From the NCBI GenBank assembly GCA_035281745.1, contig DATEDI010000022.1:1-64000 (forward strand): a stretch of 64,000 nt of DNA. Direction: 5' to 3'. The notes beneath the pieces are model-generated. The model was not told the origin of the DNA, searched no databases, and was given only the letters and a program-made list of their open reading frames with translations. The stretch's first letter is position 1. Each line of letters starts with the position of its first letter. Positions 35,322 through 43,608 of this stretch are shown here, piece by piece. Both the position numbers and the translations under genes were made by a program. The stretch comes from 66-474 sp035281745 (GTDB lineage: Bacteria; Pseudomonadota; Gammaproteobacteria; Xanthomonadales; Rhodanobacteraceae).

Positions 35322-36763
35322 CAGTCCCTTCTCCTCACCAGTTGGAGGACTTCTTTGCAGTCCTTTCTGCGCAGCAGCCACATGAATGCGAAATAGGTCA
35401 GCACGCCGATACTTACCAGCAGCACCAAGCCCAAACGTGGTCCCAGCAGCGGTCGGGCTATCGTCGTGCGAACCAGCATGACCGCGAGGTACATGAAAGC
35501 ACCACCCATGGCAGGGCCTGCCATAGCGGCGAAATAATCCCGTCTGGTCAGTCCCATGGGCCGCATTGAAATACCCAGCCGCAATAGAACCACCAGCGGA
35601 TATGCGATGACCCAAGCCAGCGATACGCCGTACAAGCCGCCGTAGTAAGCACCAACCACGAATGCAGGTGGCATGATCAGCAGCGCGATGAAGTGGTTGA
35701 GCGTACCAATTTGCGGTTTCCCTATGGCGGCCAAGGGCGACCCGCTGTGGGAGACCATGCGTAATGGCATGATCAGGCTGAGCAATTGCAACGGAAGGAT
35801 CGCCGGGCTCCATCGTTGACCGAGCACGACATTCACCAATTCCGGGGAGACGCTTGAAATGCCCCAGAAGATGGGGAATGCCACAAAGCTCAACAACCGG
35901 ATCACCTTCAGATAATGCGATCGGATGACAGCCATGTCGTTCTGTATCGAGGAATAGGCAGCCAACCCGACCTGGTTCAAAATCTCGCCTACCTTCTGGA
36001 TTGGCAACGACGCCAATTGCATCGCAATCGAATAAAAACCAAGAATCTCCTTGCCGAGAATCTTGCCGATGACGAAGACATCCGAGCGGGAATACACGTA
36101 CCAGAGGAAGCCACTGGCCGTGACGAAGCCTCCGTAATGCAGCATTTCGGCCATGCCCTCACGTGAGAACCTCGGCCGACACCAGTGCTGTGCGGCTAGG
36201 CTCAGCGCCATGGGACGTATCAGAGATCCTGCGAGGCTGCCGGCAACGAGTGCCCACACGCCCGCTCCCGACAGAGCAAATCCCAAAGTAGTAAAACCGT
36301 TACCCAGCACGATCACTACGTTCGCGATGGATTTGCGTTTGAACCGCATGCTGCGACTCAGCATCGCGTCTTGGACCACTCCCACTGATGCCAGCGGAAA
36401 CTGGATGCCGAGCACACGTACGATCGTGGTGAGCCTTGGATCGCCGAAGAACTGCGCCAGGAAGGGCGCGAGCGCAAATACCAGCAGATAGATGCCCGTG
36501 TTGGCGATGATGAGAAGGCCGAACGCCTGTTCAATCTGGCGCTCTGTCAGATCGCGCTTCTGCACCATCGCCGAATACAGCCCCAGCTCCTGGAACAGTG
36601 CCGCAAACCCGATCATCACTTCAGCAATGGCCATCAAGCCGTAGTCGGCCGGCTTGAGAATGCGGATCACCACGATGGTGATCGCCCATGCGACGAGTTG
36701 GCCAGCCAGACGCGCGCCGGCCAGCCACTTCAGCGAGTGAAGGACGTCATTGCGAAGACTCAT
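35321..36763 (-). CDS. Polysaccharide flippase, Wzx-like (MOP superfamily)
   Basis: An inner-membrane lipid-linked-oligosaccharide transporter of 480 aa with 12-14 hydrophobic helices. The N-terminal LKWLAGARLAGQLVAWAITIVVIRILKPADYGLMA and the FQELGLYSAMVQKRDLTERQIEQAF block match the lipopolysaccharide-biosynthesis branch (WzxC-like) of the family; SRSMRFKRKSIANV is also typical. It is the first gene of the minus-strand operon, with a sigma-54-like promoter 60-80 bp upstream. Its stop overlaps the next gene by one base. It would flip either the exopolysaccharide repeat unit or the product of the ligase cluster across the membrane. Confidence 0.9.
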   Translation of the reverse strand: MSLRNDVLHSLKWLAGARLAGQLVAWAITIVVIRILKPADYGLMAIAEVMIGFAALFQELGLYSAMVQKRDLTERQIEQAFGLLIIANTGIYLLVFALAPFLAQFFGDPRLTTIVRVLGIQFPLASVGVVQDAMLSRSMRFKRKSIANVVIVLGNGFTTLGFALSGAGVWALVAGSLAGSLIRPMALSLAAQHWCRPRFSREGMAEMLHYGGFVTASGFLWYVYSRSDVFVIGKILGKEILGFYSIAMQLASLPIQKVGEILNQVGLAAYSSIQNDMAVIRSHYLKVIRLLSFVAFPIFWGISSVSPELVNVVLGQRWSPAILPLQLLSLIMPLRMVSHSGSPLAAIGKPQIGTLNHFIALLIMPPAFVVGAYYGGLYGVSLAWVIAYPLVVLLRLGISMRPMGLTRRDYFAAMAGPAMGGAFMYLAVMLVRTTIARPLLGPRLGLVLLVSIGVLTYFAFMWLLRRKDCKEVLQLVRRRD

Positions 36764-36829
36764 TCAGGCACGTCCAGGCATATTCGGGCGCACGCAAGAG
36801 TACCTGCGCCTGCGAAATCAAAGAGCGCT

Positions 36830-36846
36830 TGCAAGCGGCGTGCCGG
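36830..36846 (-). promoter_or_regulatory. Sigma-54 (RpoN) -24/-12 promoter for the flippase/ligase operon
   Basis: On the minus strand the sequence reads CCGGCACGCCGCTTGCA. Against the consensus TGGCACG-N4-TTGC it has the GGCACG and TTGC blocks intact, the exact GG-N10-GC spacing, and only the leading T changed to C. The predicted transcript would start near 36819, leaving a leader of about 56 nt before the flippase ATG at 36763. It sits in the only intergenic space upstream of that operon. The prsR regulator in this window is of the sigma-54 class. Confidence 0.68.
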
Positions 36847-36879
36847 ATTGGTCGGAGAGGTGAGGCGGCGACCGATGCG

Positions 36880-39114
36880 TTAACGCTGCAGGGAGCGTGG
36901 CAGCAGCGCGAAATTGGGGTAGTTGTTGTATGCGTGCGGGGCTTTGGGCTTCACGCTGCGCGAGTCGAACAGCTCCCATGCGTCGTGTGCCTTCGGCAAA
37001 CCGCTGTCTGTTGCTGCTGCAAGCCCAATCTGGAAATTGGCGGGAAATCCGGTAGCAGAATCGGGAAAGCCGGACATCTCGCCGGCTTGTGTGGGTCTTT
37101 TTCGTAACTTGCCAAGTTCGGCAATCATGGCCGGCGAGTTGCACGCGAGGCCCACGAGCTCGGGCCAGTTTGTCGCATAGACTTCGGTGTAAGACGGCAG
37201 CCAATTTCCCGAAGCATCTTTCACCTGGATGCTGTACGCGGACGCTGCCAACCAGCAGTAACCGTGCGCCGCGTCGCTCTGCCAATCCGTCATCAAGCCA
37301 ATTTCGAATTTCGCCAACCAATTGCGAAATTCCTTCGCGCCAGCGAAACCCAATTCCGCAGCGTGCCCTGCCGACCACGTGAGAAAGTTGTGTTGCCATG
37401 GCGCGAGTCCGTTGCGTTTTCCGCCATGGACGTTGTACACCGTCCCGCCATTCATCACGTGCAGCGGGTTGGCTTGAGGATTGTTGGTGTACCTGTCGTT
37501 CCACTGCTTGAGGGAATTTTCCACGGAAGCTTTGAATTCCGCTTTCATGGGATAGCTGTCGGGAAGCAGCCATGCGGCGTTGACCATCTCACGCAACACC
37601 CAGGCTTTGCCGCGTACTTGGCCGTGGGAAGAATCGATCAATCCCTTTGAGAACCCGCGATACGCTTCGTTCGGCCAAATTTCATTGTGCGAAGCACCGA
37701 AGGCAAGCTCCGACATGTAGTAGTAGTCGCCCGTCACCATATAGGGAACATACGATTCGGCCGGCTGGTGCGCATTGTCCCATCTGTTCGGGTTGCCAGT
37801 GCCGTACCAGTCCGTGCTGCACTTTTTCACCACAGCGTTGTTGGTGCAATTGGGTAGCAGGTCGGCTTTGTATGCGGCCCCTTTTTCATTGTTCTGTCCT
37901 GCCGCTTTGATGGCTGCAGCCCAGTTGATCAGCGTGGCATTGGGGTGCTTCTGGATGCTGACCGGCCATCCAGTCGCTGCATCGCGGTAGTGGATGCTGT
38001 AGGCGCCGAGTGCGTCAGTGTTGGCAAGCATCCAGTTGTAAGCCCTTACATCGGGATCGAGGATATAGACGCTGGTCCAGCGCGGCAGCGGACCGATTGA
38101 TGCTTGTGCGCCGGTGGTGCCCATTGCCTTGGTCTGGTCGCAATTGTCCAAAGGCGCGCAGGTCTGACGGCGGCCCGCCAGGAACTTCTCATCCGGCGTC
38201 AACGGCATGTAGCGCGACACCGCCTTGCTGGCCTGAATGTATTGGGTGTCCTGCCGCAGATACACCTGCGGCGAATTGTTGTTCCACCACAGCACTTTGT
38301 GCCAGCGGGTGTAGGCGTACTGGGTCAGCGCCGGGCTGGTGTAGCTGGCGCTTCCCGAGGTCAGGGTCGCGGTGTATTGCGGCTGCGTCTGCGGCGCGAA
38401 GGCGTCGGAGTTTTCGATGATGATGTCGGTGCGAACGCGACCGATCGTGCCGGGCGTGCCGTTGGAATACGCGCGCACCGCGAAATACACGCGCAGGTTC
38501 GGGCTGGTGCCGTTGGATGCGGTGACGGGTCCATTCACCACCCACTCGCTGACAAGCGGTCCGGCAAGCCACACGTTGCAGATCTTGCCCCAAGCCTTGC
38601 ACGCGTGCGTGGCACTGGCGGCTTCCAGCAGTTTGCGAGCGCTGGCGGTGTACGCCGCACCGCCGAGGTTCAGCGAAATCTTGGCGTCGTAGCCGGTGGC
38701 GAGCAGTTCCGACAGCGCGATGGGTTCGGCTTTGATCGGAGCGGCAGGCTGCGACGAGAGCGCGATTGGCAACGTTGCTCGGCCCGGCAGCGACGGTAAT
38801 ACCGCGGTCAACACGGCGTGTCGCAAGCTGCCGTCCGGGTTGGTGGCCTTGGGATCGACCTGCAAGGTTATCGGTCGTCCATCGAGGGTTGCGGTCAGTG
38901 TGGCGCCGCGGAGCACGTCGCCATCCTTGAAGACTTGGCCGAACGTGACCGGGACGCCTGATTGCGCGCGCGAGGATTCGTTGATGACGTGGTCCGTGAC
39001 CACCGCGGCTTGTGCTTGTGTGAGTCCAAGCCACAACATCGCGCTCACACACACCGCGCCGACCCCGTGCAGCAATCGCCGGCTGCCGTTCGATGGATAT
39101 CGAATATTGTCCAT
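36880..39114 (-). CDS. Large secreted protein, paralogue 1 (RIFT-barrel-like N-terminus)
   Basis: A 744-aa exported protein. ATG 39114 gives a clear signal peptide (basic start, hydrophobic run GVGAVCVSAMLWLGLT, cleavage near AQA), and the upstream open extension is rejected. The first 120 mature residues, with VPVTFGQVFKDGDVLRG and NPDGSLRHAVLTAVLPSLP, resemble the RIFT-barrel domain that begins exo-rhamnogalacturonan-lyase (YetA-like) proteins; this similarity is from memory. The rest contains GPLPRWTSVYILDPDVRAYNWMLANTDALG and APWQHNFLTWSAGHAAELGFAG, which look like the helical hairpins of an alpha/alpha barrel. There is no PEP-CTERM tail. It is closely related to the next gene. A polysaccharide-cleaving or -binding role is an inference. 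Confidence 0.75.
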   Translation of the reverse strand: MDNIRYPSNGSRRLLHGVGAVCVSAMLWLGLTQAQAAVVTDHVINESSRAQSGVPVTFGQVFKDGDVLRGATLTATLDGRPITLQVDPKATNPDGSLRHAVLTAVLPSLPGRATLPIALSSQPAAPIKAEPIALSELLATGYDAKISLNLGGAAYTASARKLLEAASATHACKAWGKICNVWLAGPLVSEWVVNGPVTASNGTSPNLRVYFAVRAYSNGTPGTIGRVRTDIIIENSDAFAPQTQPQYTATLTSGSASYTSPALTQYAYTRWHKVLWWNNNSPQVYLRQDTQYIQASKAVSRYMPLTPDEKFLAGRRQTCAPLDNCDQTKAMGTTGAQASIGPLPRWTSVYILDPDVRAYNWMLANTDALGAYSIHYRDAATGWPVSIQKHPNATLINWAAAIKAAGQNNEKGAAYKADLLPNCTNNAVVKKCSTDWYGTGNPNRWDNAHQPAESYVPYMVTGDYYYMSELAFGASHNEIWPNEAYRGFSKGLIDSSHGQVRGKAWVLREMVNAAWLLPDSYPMKAEFKASVENSLKQWNDRYTNNPQANPLHVMNGGTVYNVHGGKRNGLAPWQHNFLTWSAGHAAELGFAGAKEFRNWLAKFEIGLMTDWQSDAAHGYCWLAASAYSIQVKDASGNWLPSYTEVYATNWPELVGLACNSPAMIAELGKLRKRPTQAGEMSGFPDSATGFPANFQIGLAAATDSGLPKAHDAWELFDSRSVKPKAPHAYNNYPNFALLPRSLQR

Positions 39115-39236
39115 GCTGGTTTTCGGACCTCCCGTTGCCAGTGAACCGGGATGCGAAACCCGCGAAGCGGAGTCGTCGAGCCCGGCGGACCCGCCGGCGT
39201 TCCCTGGTGCCCACACGCTCAATGATACGCGACCAT

Positions 39237-39272
39237 AAAAAAACCGTGCCGGAGGTCCTTCCGACACGGTTT
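39237..39272 (-). terminator. Rho-independent terminator after secreted paralogue 2
   Basis: Read on the minus strand: AACCGTGTCGGA, loop AGGACC, TCCGGCACGGTT, then a run of T residues. The stem is 12 bp with one G-U wobble. It lies 80 nt after the stop of the gene that ends at 39352 and before paralogue 1, so the two paralogues are probably separate transcripts. Confidence 0.9.
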
Positions 39273-39351
39273 GCGTGGACTGAGCGGGTTCAGCGATGTC
39301 GCCGATCGTGTTCTGTTTGCCGCCTTGTTGCGTCGCCCCGCGACGTTTGCA

Positions 39352-42093
39352 TCAACGACGCAGGGTGCGCCCGCTGGCATCTTGCGCGGGTGCATGCGTG
39401 ACAGCAGAAACTGTGGGCGTAAGCCTTGGCGCCACTGGTGAAGCTGCCGCCGGATATTGCGTCCGAGCAGGTGCCCCTGCGGCGGCTTGGGGGCGCGTGC
39501 TTCCCGGCGCCGGGACATACAGCCGTTGCGGAAGGTAACGGGAACACCAAGTGTCGAAACGGGCGCAAATCACGCGCACCAGCATGCGCGCCGGTCCCGT
39601 AGACATCTGCGTCACGCTGGTGTGGGCGGTACCGGAAACCGGGCTGTTCGCGGTGGGCTGCGATGCCGGTGTCGACGCGGTAGAGCGTACCGGCTCGGCC
39701 TTGCTGACACTGGGCTGGGTCGTGCCAGCGCATGCCGCATCCGCGCATTTGCGTGCGGGAAGCTCCTTCGGCACTGGCGGTGGTGTAGTGGTGACCAGCG
39801 GTGGATTGGATGTCGTCGGCGGTGGATTCAAAGTGGGTGGCATCGTGGGTGGCGGTTGCACCCCAGCTAGAGACGAGCGCGGGATTACCGCGAAGTTCGG
39901 GTAGTTGTTGTAGGAGGTAGAGCCACTGGGCTTGACGCTGCGCGAGTCGAAGATGGCCCACGCTGTCAGGGCGCTGGGCAAGCCACTATCTGCGGCGCTG
40001 GCAAGACCGATCTGGAAATTGGCGGGGTAGCCCGTACTCGAGTAGGGGTATCCGGTCATTTCGCCTTCTTGTCTCCCGGTGATTGCCGACATCGCCGGCG
40101 AGTTGCACGCCAGACCGACGAGGGTGGGGAAGGTTGCCGCGTATACCGCGGTATACGACGGCAGCCAATTCCCCGCCGAGTCCTTGACTTGCACGTTGTA
40201 GGCGGCAGCCTGCACCCAGCAAAAGCCGTGCGTGGGGTCGCTTTGCCAGTCGGTCATCAGGCCGATCTCGAACTTTGCTAGCCAGTTGCGGAAGTCGATC
40301 GCACCTGCAAAGCCCAGCTCCGCGGCATGACCCGCCGACCAGGTGAGGAAGTTGTGCTGCCACGGGGCCATGCCATTCCTGGTACCGCCGTTCATGCTGT
40401 AAACGGCTCCGCCAGTCATCAGGTGCAGCGGATTGGCATCAGGGTTGTTGGTGTACTTCGCATTCCAGTCAGCAAGCGAGTTCTCCACGTCTGCCTTGAA
40501 TTCGGCCTTCAGCGGGTAGCTATCCGGGAGCAGCCATGCGGCATTGGCCATCTCACGCAAAACCCAAGCTTTGCCGCGTACTTGCCCGTGGGAACCATCG
40601 ATCAGCCCTTGCGAATACCCTCTGTATGCCTCATTGGGCCACATATTATTGTTGGAGGCGCCGAACGCGAGTTCTGACATGTAGTAATAGTCGCCTGTCA
40701 CCATGTACGGGACATACGACTCGGCCGGCTGATGCGCGTTGTCCCATACGTTTGGGTTGCCGGTGCCGTACCAAGACGTGCTGCAATTCGTTAGGATTGA
40801 ATTGTTTACGCAATTGGGCAGCAGATCGGCCCTGTAGTTGGCGCCTTTCGCGGTGTTCTGCTGTGCAACGGTGTTGGCGTAGACCCAATTCACGATGCTT
40901 ACATAGGGATGCTTCTGAATGCTGACCGGCCATCCGGTGGCCGCATCGCGGTAATGGATGCCGTAGGCGCCAAGCGCATCGGTATTGGCCAGCATCCAGT
41001 TGTAGGCGCGCACATCGGGATCGAGGATATAGACGCTGGCCCAGCGCGGCAGCGGACCGATCGACTCCTGTGCACCCGTTTGGCCCATGGCCTTGGTCTG
41101 GTCGCAGTTGTCCAGCGGGGCGCACGATTGGCGCAGGCCCGCGAGGAAACTTTCGTCGGGCGTCAGCGGCATGTAACGCGACACCGCCTTGCTGTCCTGG
41201 ATGTATTGGGTGTCTTGCTGCAGGTAGACCTGCGGCTCGTCGTTGTTCCACCACAGCACCTTGTGCCAGCGGGTGGCGGTGTATTGGGTGAGCGCCGGAC
41301 TGGTGTAGCTGGCGCTGCCCGAGGTCAGGGTGGCGGTGTATTGCGGCTGTGTCTGCGGCGCGAAGGCGTCGGAGTTTTCGACGATGATGTCGGTGCGAAC
41401 CCGGCCAACCGTGCCGGGCGTGCCGTTGGAATAGGCGCGCACCGCGAAATACACGCGCAGGTTCGGGCTGGTGCCGTTGGAAGCAGTGATCAGGCCATTC
41501 ACCACCCACTCGCTGGCGAGCGGGCCGGAAAGCCATACGTTGCACTGCGGATCCCAGGCGGCGCAAGCGCCTGCCAGATTGGCGGCCTGCAGCAGCGAAC
41601 GCGCGCTGGCCGTGTACAACGTGCCGCCGATGTTCAACGAGATCTTGGCGTCGTAACCGGTGGCGAGCAATTGCGACAACCCGATGGTCGGCCCGGTCAG
41701 CGCCGCGCCGGTGTACAGGGTCAGCGGCAGCTTGGCCCCGGCCGGCAATGACGGCACCATCGCCGTCAACACGGCATGGCGCAGGCTGCCATCGGGATTG
41801 GTGGCCTTCGGGTTCACCTGTAGCGTGACGGGCTGGCCGTTGAGCGTTGCCGCCAATGTGGCGCCGCGCGGAACATCCCCGTCCTTGAAAACCTGGCCGA
41901 AGGTGACGGCCACGTCTTGCTGCCCCTGGGTGGATCGGCTGAACACCGAATCGGTCACAACGGTGCCCGCCATGGCTTGGGCGGTGCCCAGCAGCAGCGC
42001 GCCGGCGACGCACCCATAAAGTGCAGTCCGGAATTTCTGGCGAAACCCGGACCCTGACGCCGGAGCGCCAAAAACAGCTTTGATGATGCCCAT
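39352..42093 (-). CDS. Large secreted protein, paralogue 2, with Pro/Thr-rich C-terminal extension
   Basis: A 913-aa exported protein. ATG 42093 gives a signal peptide (KFRTALYGCVAGALLLGTAQAMAG). About 690 residues align along their whole length with paralogue 1, including VAVTFGQVFKDGDVPRG, NPDGSLRHAVLTAMVPSLPAG and MAPWQHNFLTWSAGHAAELGFAG. At DNA level some stretches (for example 41290-41490 against 38330-38530) are almost identical, pointing to recent duplication or gene conversion. Unlike paralogue 1 it carries an extra 180-residue tail rich in Pro, Thr, Ala and Ser (PPPTMPPTLNPPPTTS) with two short Cys-containing segments, probably a flexible linker to the cell surface or polymer. No PEP-CTERM motif. 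Function unknown; carbohydrate lyase-like is the best guess. Confidence 0.75.
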   Translation of the reverse strand: MGIIKAVFGAPASGSGFRQKFRTALYGCVAGALLLGTAQAMAGTVVTDSVFSRSTQGQQDVAVTFGQVFKDGDVPRGATLAATLNGQPVTLQVNPKATNPDGSLRHAVLTAMVPSLPAGAKLPLTLYTGAALTGPTIGLSQLLATGYDAKISLNIGGTLYTASARSLLQAANLAGACAAWDPQCNVWLSGPLASEWVVNGLITASNGTSPNLRVYFAVRAYSNGTPGTVGRVRTDIIVENSDAFAPQTQPQYTATLTSGSASYTSPALTQYTATRWHKVLWWNNDEPQVYLQQDTQYIQDSKAVSRYMPLTPDESFLAGLRQSCAPLDNCDQTKAMGQTGAQESIGPLPRWASVYILDPDVRAYNWMLANTDALGAYGIHYRDAATGWPVSIQKHPYVSIVNWVYANTVAQQNTAKGANYRADLLPNCVNNSILTNCSTSWYGTGNPNVWDNAHQPAESYVPYMVTGDYYYMSELAFGASNNNMWPNEAYRGYSQGLIDGSHGQVRGKAWVLREMANAAWLLPDSYPLKAEFKADVENSLADWNAKYTNNPDANPLHLMTGGAVYSMNGGTRNGMAPWQHNFLTWSAGHAAELGFAGAIDFRNWLAKFEIGLMTDWQSDPTHGFCWVQAAAYNVQVKDSAGNWLPSYTAVYAATFPTLVGLACNSPAMSAITGRQEGEMTGYPYSSTGYPANFQIGLASAADSGLPSALTAWAIFDSRSVKPSGSTSYNNYPNFAVIPRSSLAGVQPPPTMPPTLNPPPTTSNPPLVTTTPPPVPKELPARKCADAACAGTTQPSVSKAEPVRSTASTPASQPTANSPVSGTAHTSVTQMSTGPARMLVRVICARFDTWCSRYLPQRLYVPAPGSTRPQAAAGAPARTQYPAAASPVAPRLTPTVSAVTHAPAQDASGRTLRR

Positions 42094-42152
42094 GCAAATG
42101 TCCCGTGATGCGCGTGGGCTTCCCTGCCAATGAGCGGCCTCTTTATGCAGGC

Positions 42153-42169
42153 CGCAAGCCCGTGGCCTG
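42153..42169 (-). promoter_or_regulatory. Weak sigma-54-like element upstream of secreted paralogue 2
   Basis: On the minus strand AGGCCACGGGCTTGCG keeps GG-N10-GC spacing and the TTGC block but has a poor -24 box. It overlaps an inverted repeat GCAGGCC...GGCCTGC at 42147-42170, and the predicted start near 42142 would leave about a 49-nt leader. It may be coincidence. Confidence 0.3.
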
Positions 42170-42642
42170 CAATAAACGCGGCGCGCGGGGGACGGGTCAA
42201 CGAGCAAACTGCAGGACTGTGGACTGGCGCACCACCAAAGTTAAAAACTGTGAACCAGTGGCAAATCAGGTGCGTGCCGAGGTCTGCTCGACAGCGACTG
42301 ACGAGTCGGCGGGCATTGGGCGGTGCACACGTGTTGCGCGCCGAGGAACCATCCGGCGGCAAGGGCCGATGAGGGTCTCTCGCAGAAGGACGATGCTTCT
42401 TTCGCAAAGGGGGTCGAAATTACGGTTCCCGCGAGTGAAGCGTCACGGATCACCGTCATGGCTGGAAGTGGTTGGTTTCCGTCCGGTCCTTCGTTTTTTG
42501 GTGGCCCTTTCCTCCAGCGATCAGGCGCGGTTTCCGCCTCGCGGCGGGATGCTGGATCGCGGCCCGATTGTCTTCACGAGGCGTCGACAAAGCTTACAAC
42601 TCATCGGCTTTTTGGCCATTTTAATCCGATAAATATATTTCA

Positions 42643-42655
42643 AATCAAAGGTTTA
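42643..42655 (+). promoter_or_regulatory. IHF binding-site consensus match
   Basis: AATCAAAGGTTTA matches WATCAA-N4-TTR at every position and lies in an AT-rich patch just upstream of the sigma-54 promoter, about -45 to -33 relative to the predicted start. IHF commonly bends DNA between enhancer and promoter at sigma-54 genes. Confidence 0.55.
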
Positions 42656-42660
42656 GTTCG

Positions 42661-42677
42661 TTGGCACAGCACGTGCT
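42661..42677 (+). promoter_or_regulatory. Sigma-54 (RpoN) -24/-12 promoter of the PEP-CTERM gene
   Basis: TTGGCACAGCACGTGCT has the full -24 box TTGGCAC and a -12 box GTGC with exact GG-N10-GC spacing (GG 42663-42664, GC 42675-42676). The predicted start near 42688 gives a 39-nt leader with AGGAG before ATG 42727. PEP-CTERM genes are expected targets of the PrsK/PrsR system encoded 3 kb downstream. Confidence 0.8.
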
Positions 42678-42726
42678 TTATACCGGCACCTGACCGGAAG
42701 CGCTGCAACCCACAACAGGAGCACGT

Positions 42727-43575
42727 ATGAACACCATCAAGTACCTGGGTTTTGCCGGACTGGCCGCTGTCGGCCTGTTCGCGACTCAGGCTTTTGCAAC
42801 CACTTGCCCGACCGCGCCGGGAACCGGCACCCAAACCCAGGGCGCCCCGGTTTGCATCGCGCCGGTAGGCACCGACGGTGCCGGCACCGGACTGCAAGCA
42901 TTGCTGGACGGCATCACCCAGTCAGGTACGCCGAACATCGACGTGTACCACGGTCAGACGAGCCCCAGCGCTTACTGGTCGACTTCCGCCTCGGGTCTCG
43001 GCGAAAACCGGATCATGTTCGAGATCGCGGGCTATGCGAACACGAACTCCTTCGGCATTTTCGATCCGACCGACTCCACCAAGCGCTTGCAGTTGTTCGG
43101 CGGCCCCGCAGGCCACAATGCCGCCACCACGTTGATGTGGAACGGCGATGGCAGCTTCACCGCGACCTACTTGAACGGCAACGGCCAAAGTCTGGGCACG
43201 GCGGATGCCACCTTTGGCGCAACCAACCTGTTCGGTTACTACCTCGACAACGGCCACGGCCAGATTTTCTACTCCGTCCTGGGCCTGAACAGCGATGGCA
43301 CGCCACACATGGTCGCCTACCAAGGCAACGGCCAGACCAGGCTCGACAACGTCAAGATCGGTCAATACGCCACATTCGGGAGCAGCGACTACATCCTGGC
43401 TTGGGAAGATCTGCCTTTCAGCGGGTCCGACCTCGACTACAACGACTTCGTAGTGATGGTCGAATCCGTGCATCCGGTGCCGGAACCCGCCACGCTCGGC
43501 ATGTTCGGCTTCGGTGTGTTGCTGATCGGCGCCGCGGTGGGCTTGAATCGTCGCCGCCGCTTCAACATCGGCTGA
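42727..43575 (+). CDS. PEP-CTERM sorting-domain protein with DUF4114-like region
   Basis: A 282-aa secreted substrate of exosortase. It has an N-terminal signal peptide (YLGFAGLAAVGLFATQAFA, cleaved about residue 24), a Gly/Asn/Thr-rich beta domain, and a DUF4114-like segment (FGSSDYILAWEDLPFSGSDLDYNDFVVMVE) that may bind calcium through its Asp cluster. The C-terminus is a textbook PEP-CTERM tail: VPEPATLGMFGFGVLLIGAAV helix followed by RRRR. XrtA, encoded at 11661, would cleave next to the PEP motif. Start is fixed by AGGAG 7 nt upstream. It is transcribed from a sigma-54 promoter and ends at a strong terminator, so it is a single-gene unit, probably an abundant extracellular protein held in the polymer matrix. 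Confidence 0.95.
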   Translation: MNTIKYLGFAGLAAVGLFATQAFATTCPTAPGTGTQTQGAPVCIAPVGTDGAGTGLQALLDGITQSGTPNIDVYHGQTSPSAYWSTSASGLGENRIMFEIAGYANTNSFGIFDPTDSTKRLQLFGGPAGHNAATTLMWNGDGSFTATYLNGNGQSLGTADATFGATNLFGYYLDNGHGQIFYSVLGLNSDGTPHMVAYQGNGQTRLDNVKIGQYATFGSSDYILAWEDLPFSGSDLDYNDFVVMVESVHPVPEPATLGMFGFGVLLIGAAVGLNRRRRFNIG

Positions 43576-43608
43576 TCTGCGCTGCGACGCGCTTCAAACG
43601 CAGCACCC

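Larger units (their letters stand above)
42094..42726. other. 633-bp divergent regulatory region between secreted paralogue 2 and the PEP-CTERM gene
   Basis: No coding sequence is recognised. The right end carries a sigma-54 promoter (42661-42677) and a perfect IHF consensus (42643-42655) in an AT-rich patch (42611-42655), unusual for this genome. The left end has a weaker sigma-54-like element facing left (42153-42169) within an inverted repeat. The middle (42280-42600) should hold enhancer sites for an NtrC-type activator; a short palindrome CCGCCTCGCGGCGG lies at about 42536-42549. Confidence 0.6.

Noticed and set aside
36826..36837. Palindrome CGCTTGCAAGCG considered as a terminator
   Set aside because: No T-run and no loop; it overlaps the -12 part of the sigma-54-like promoter, which explains it better.
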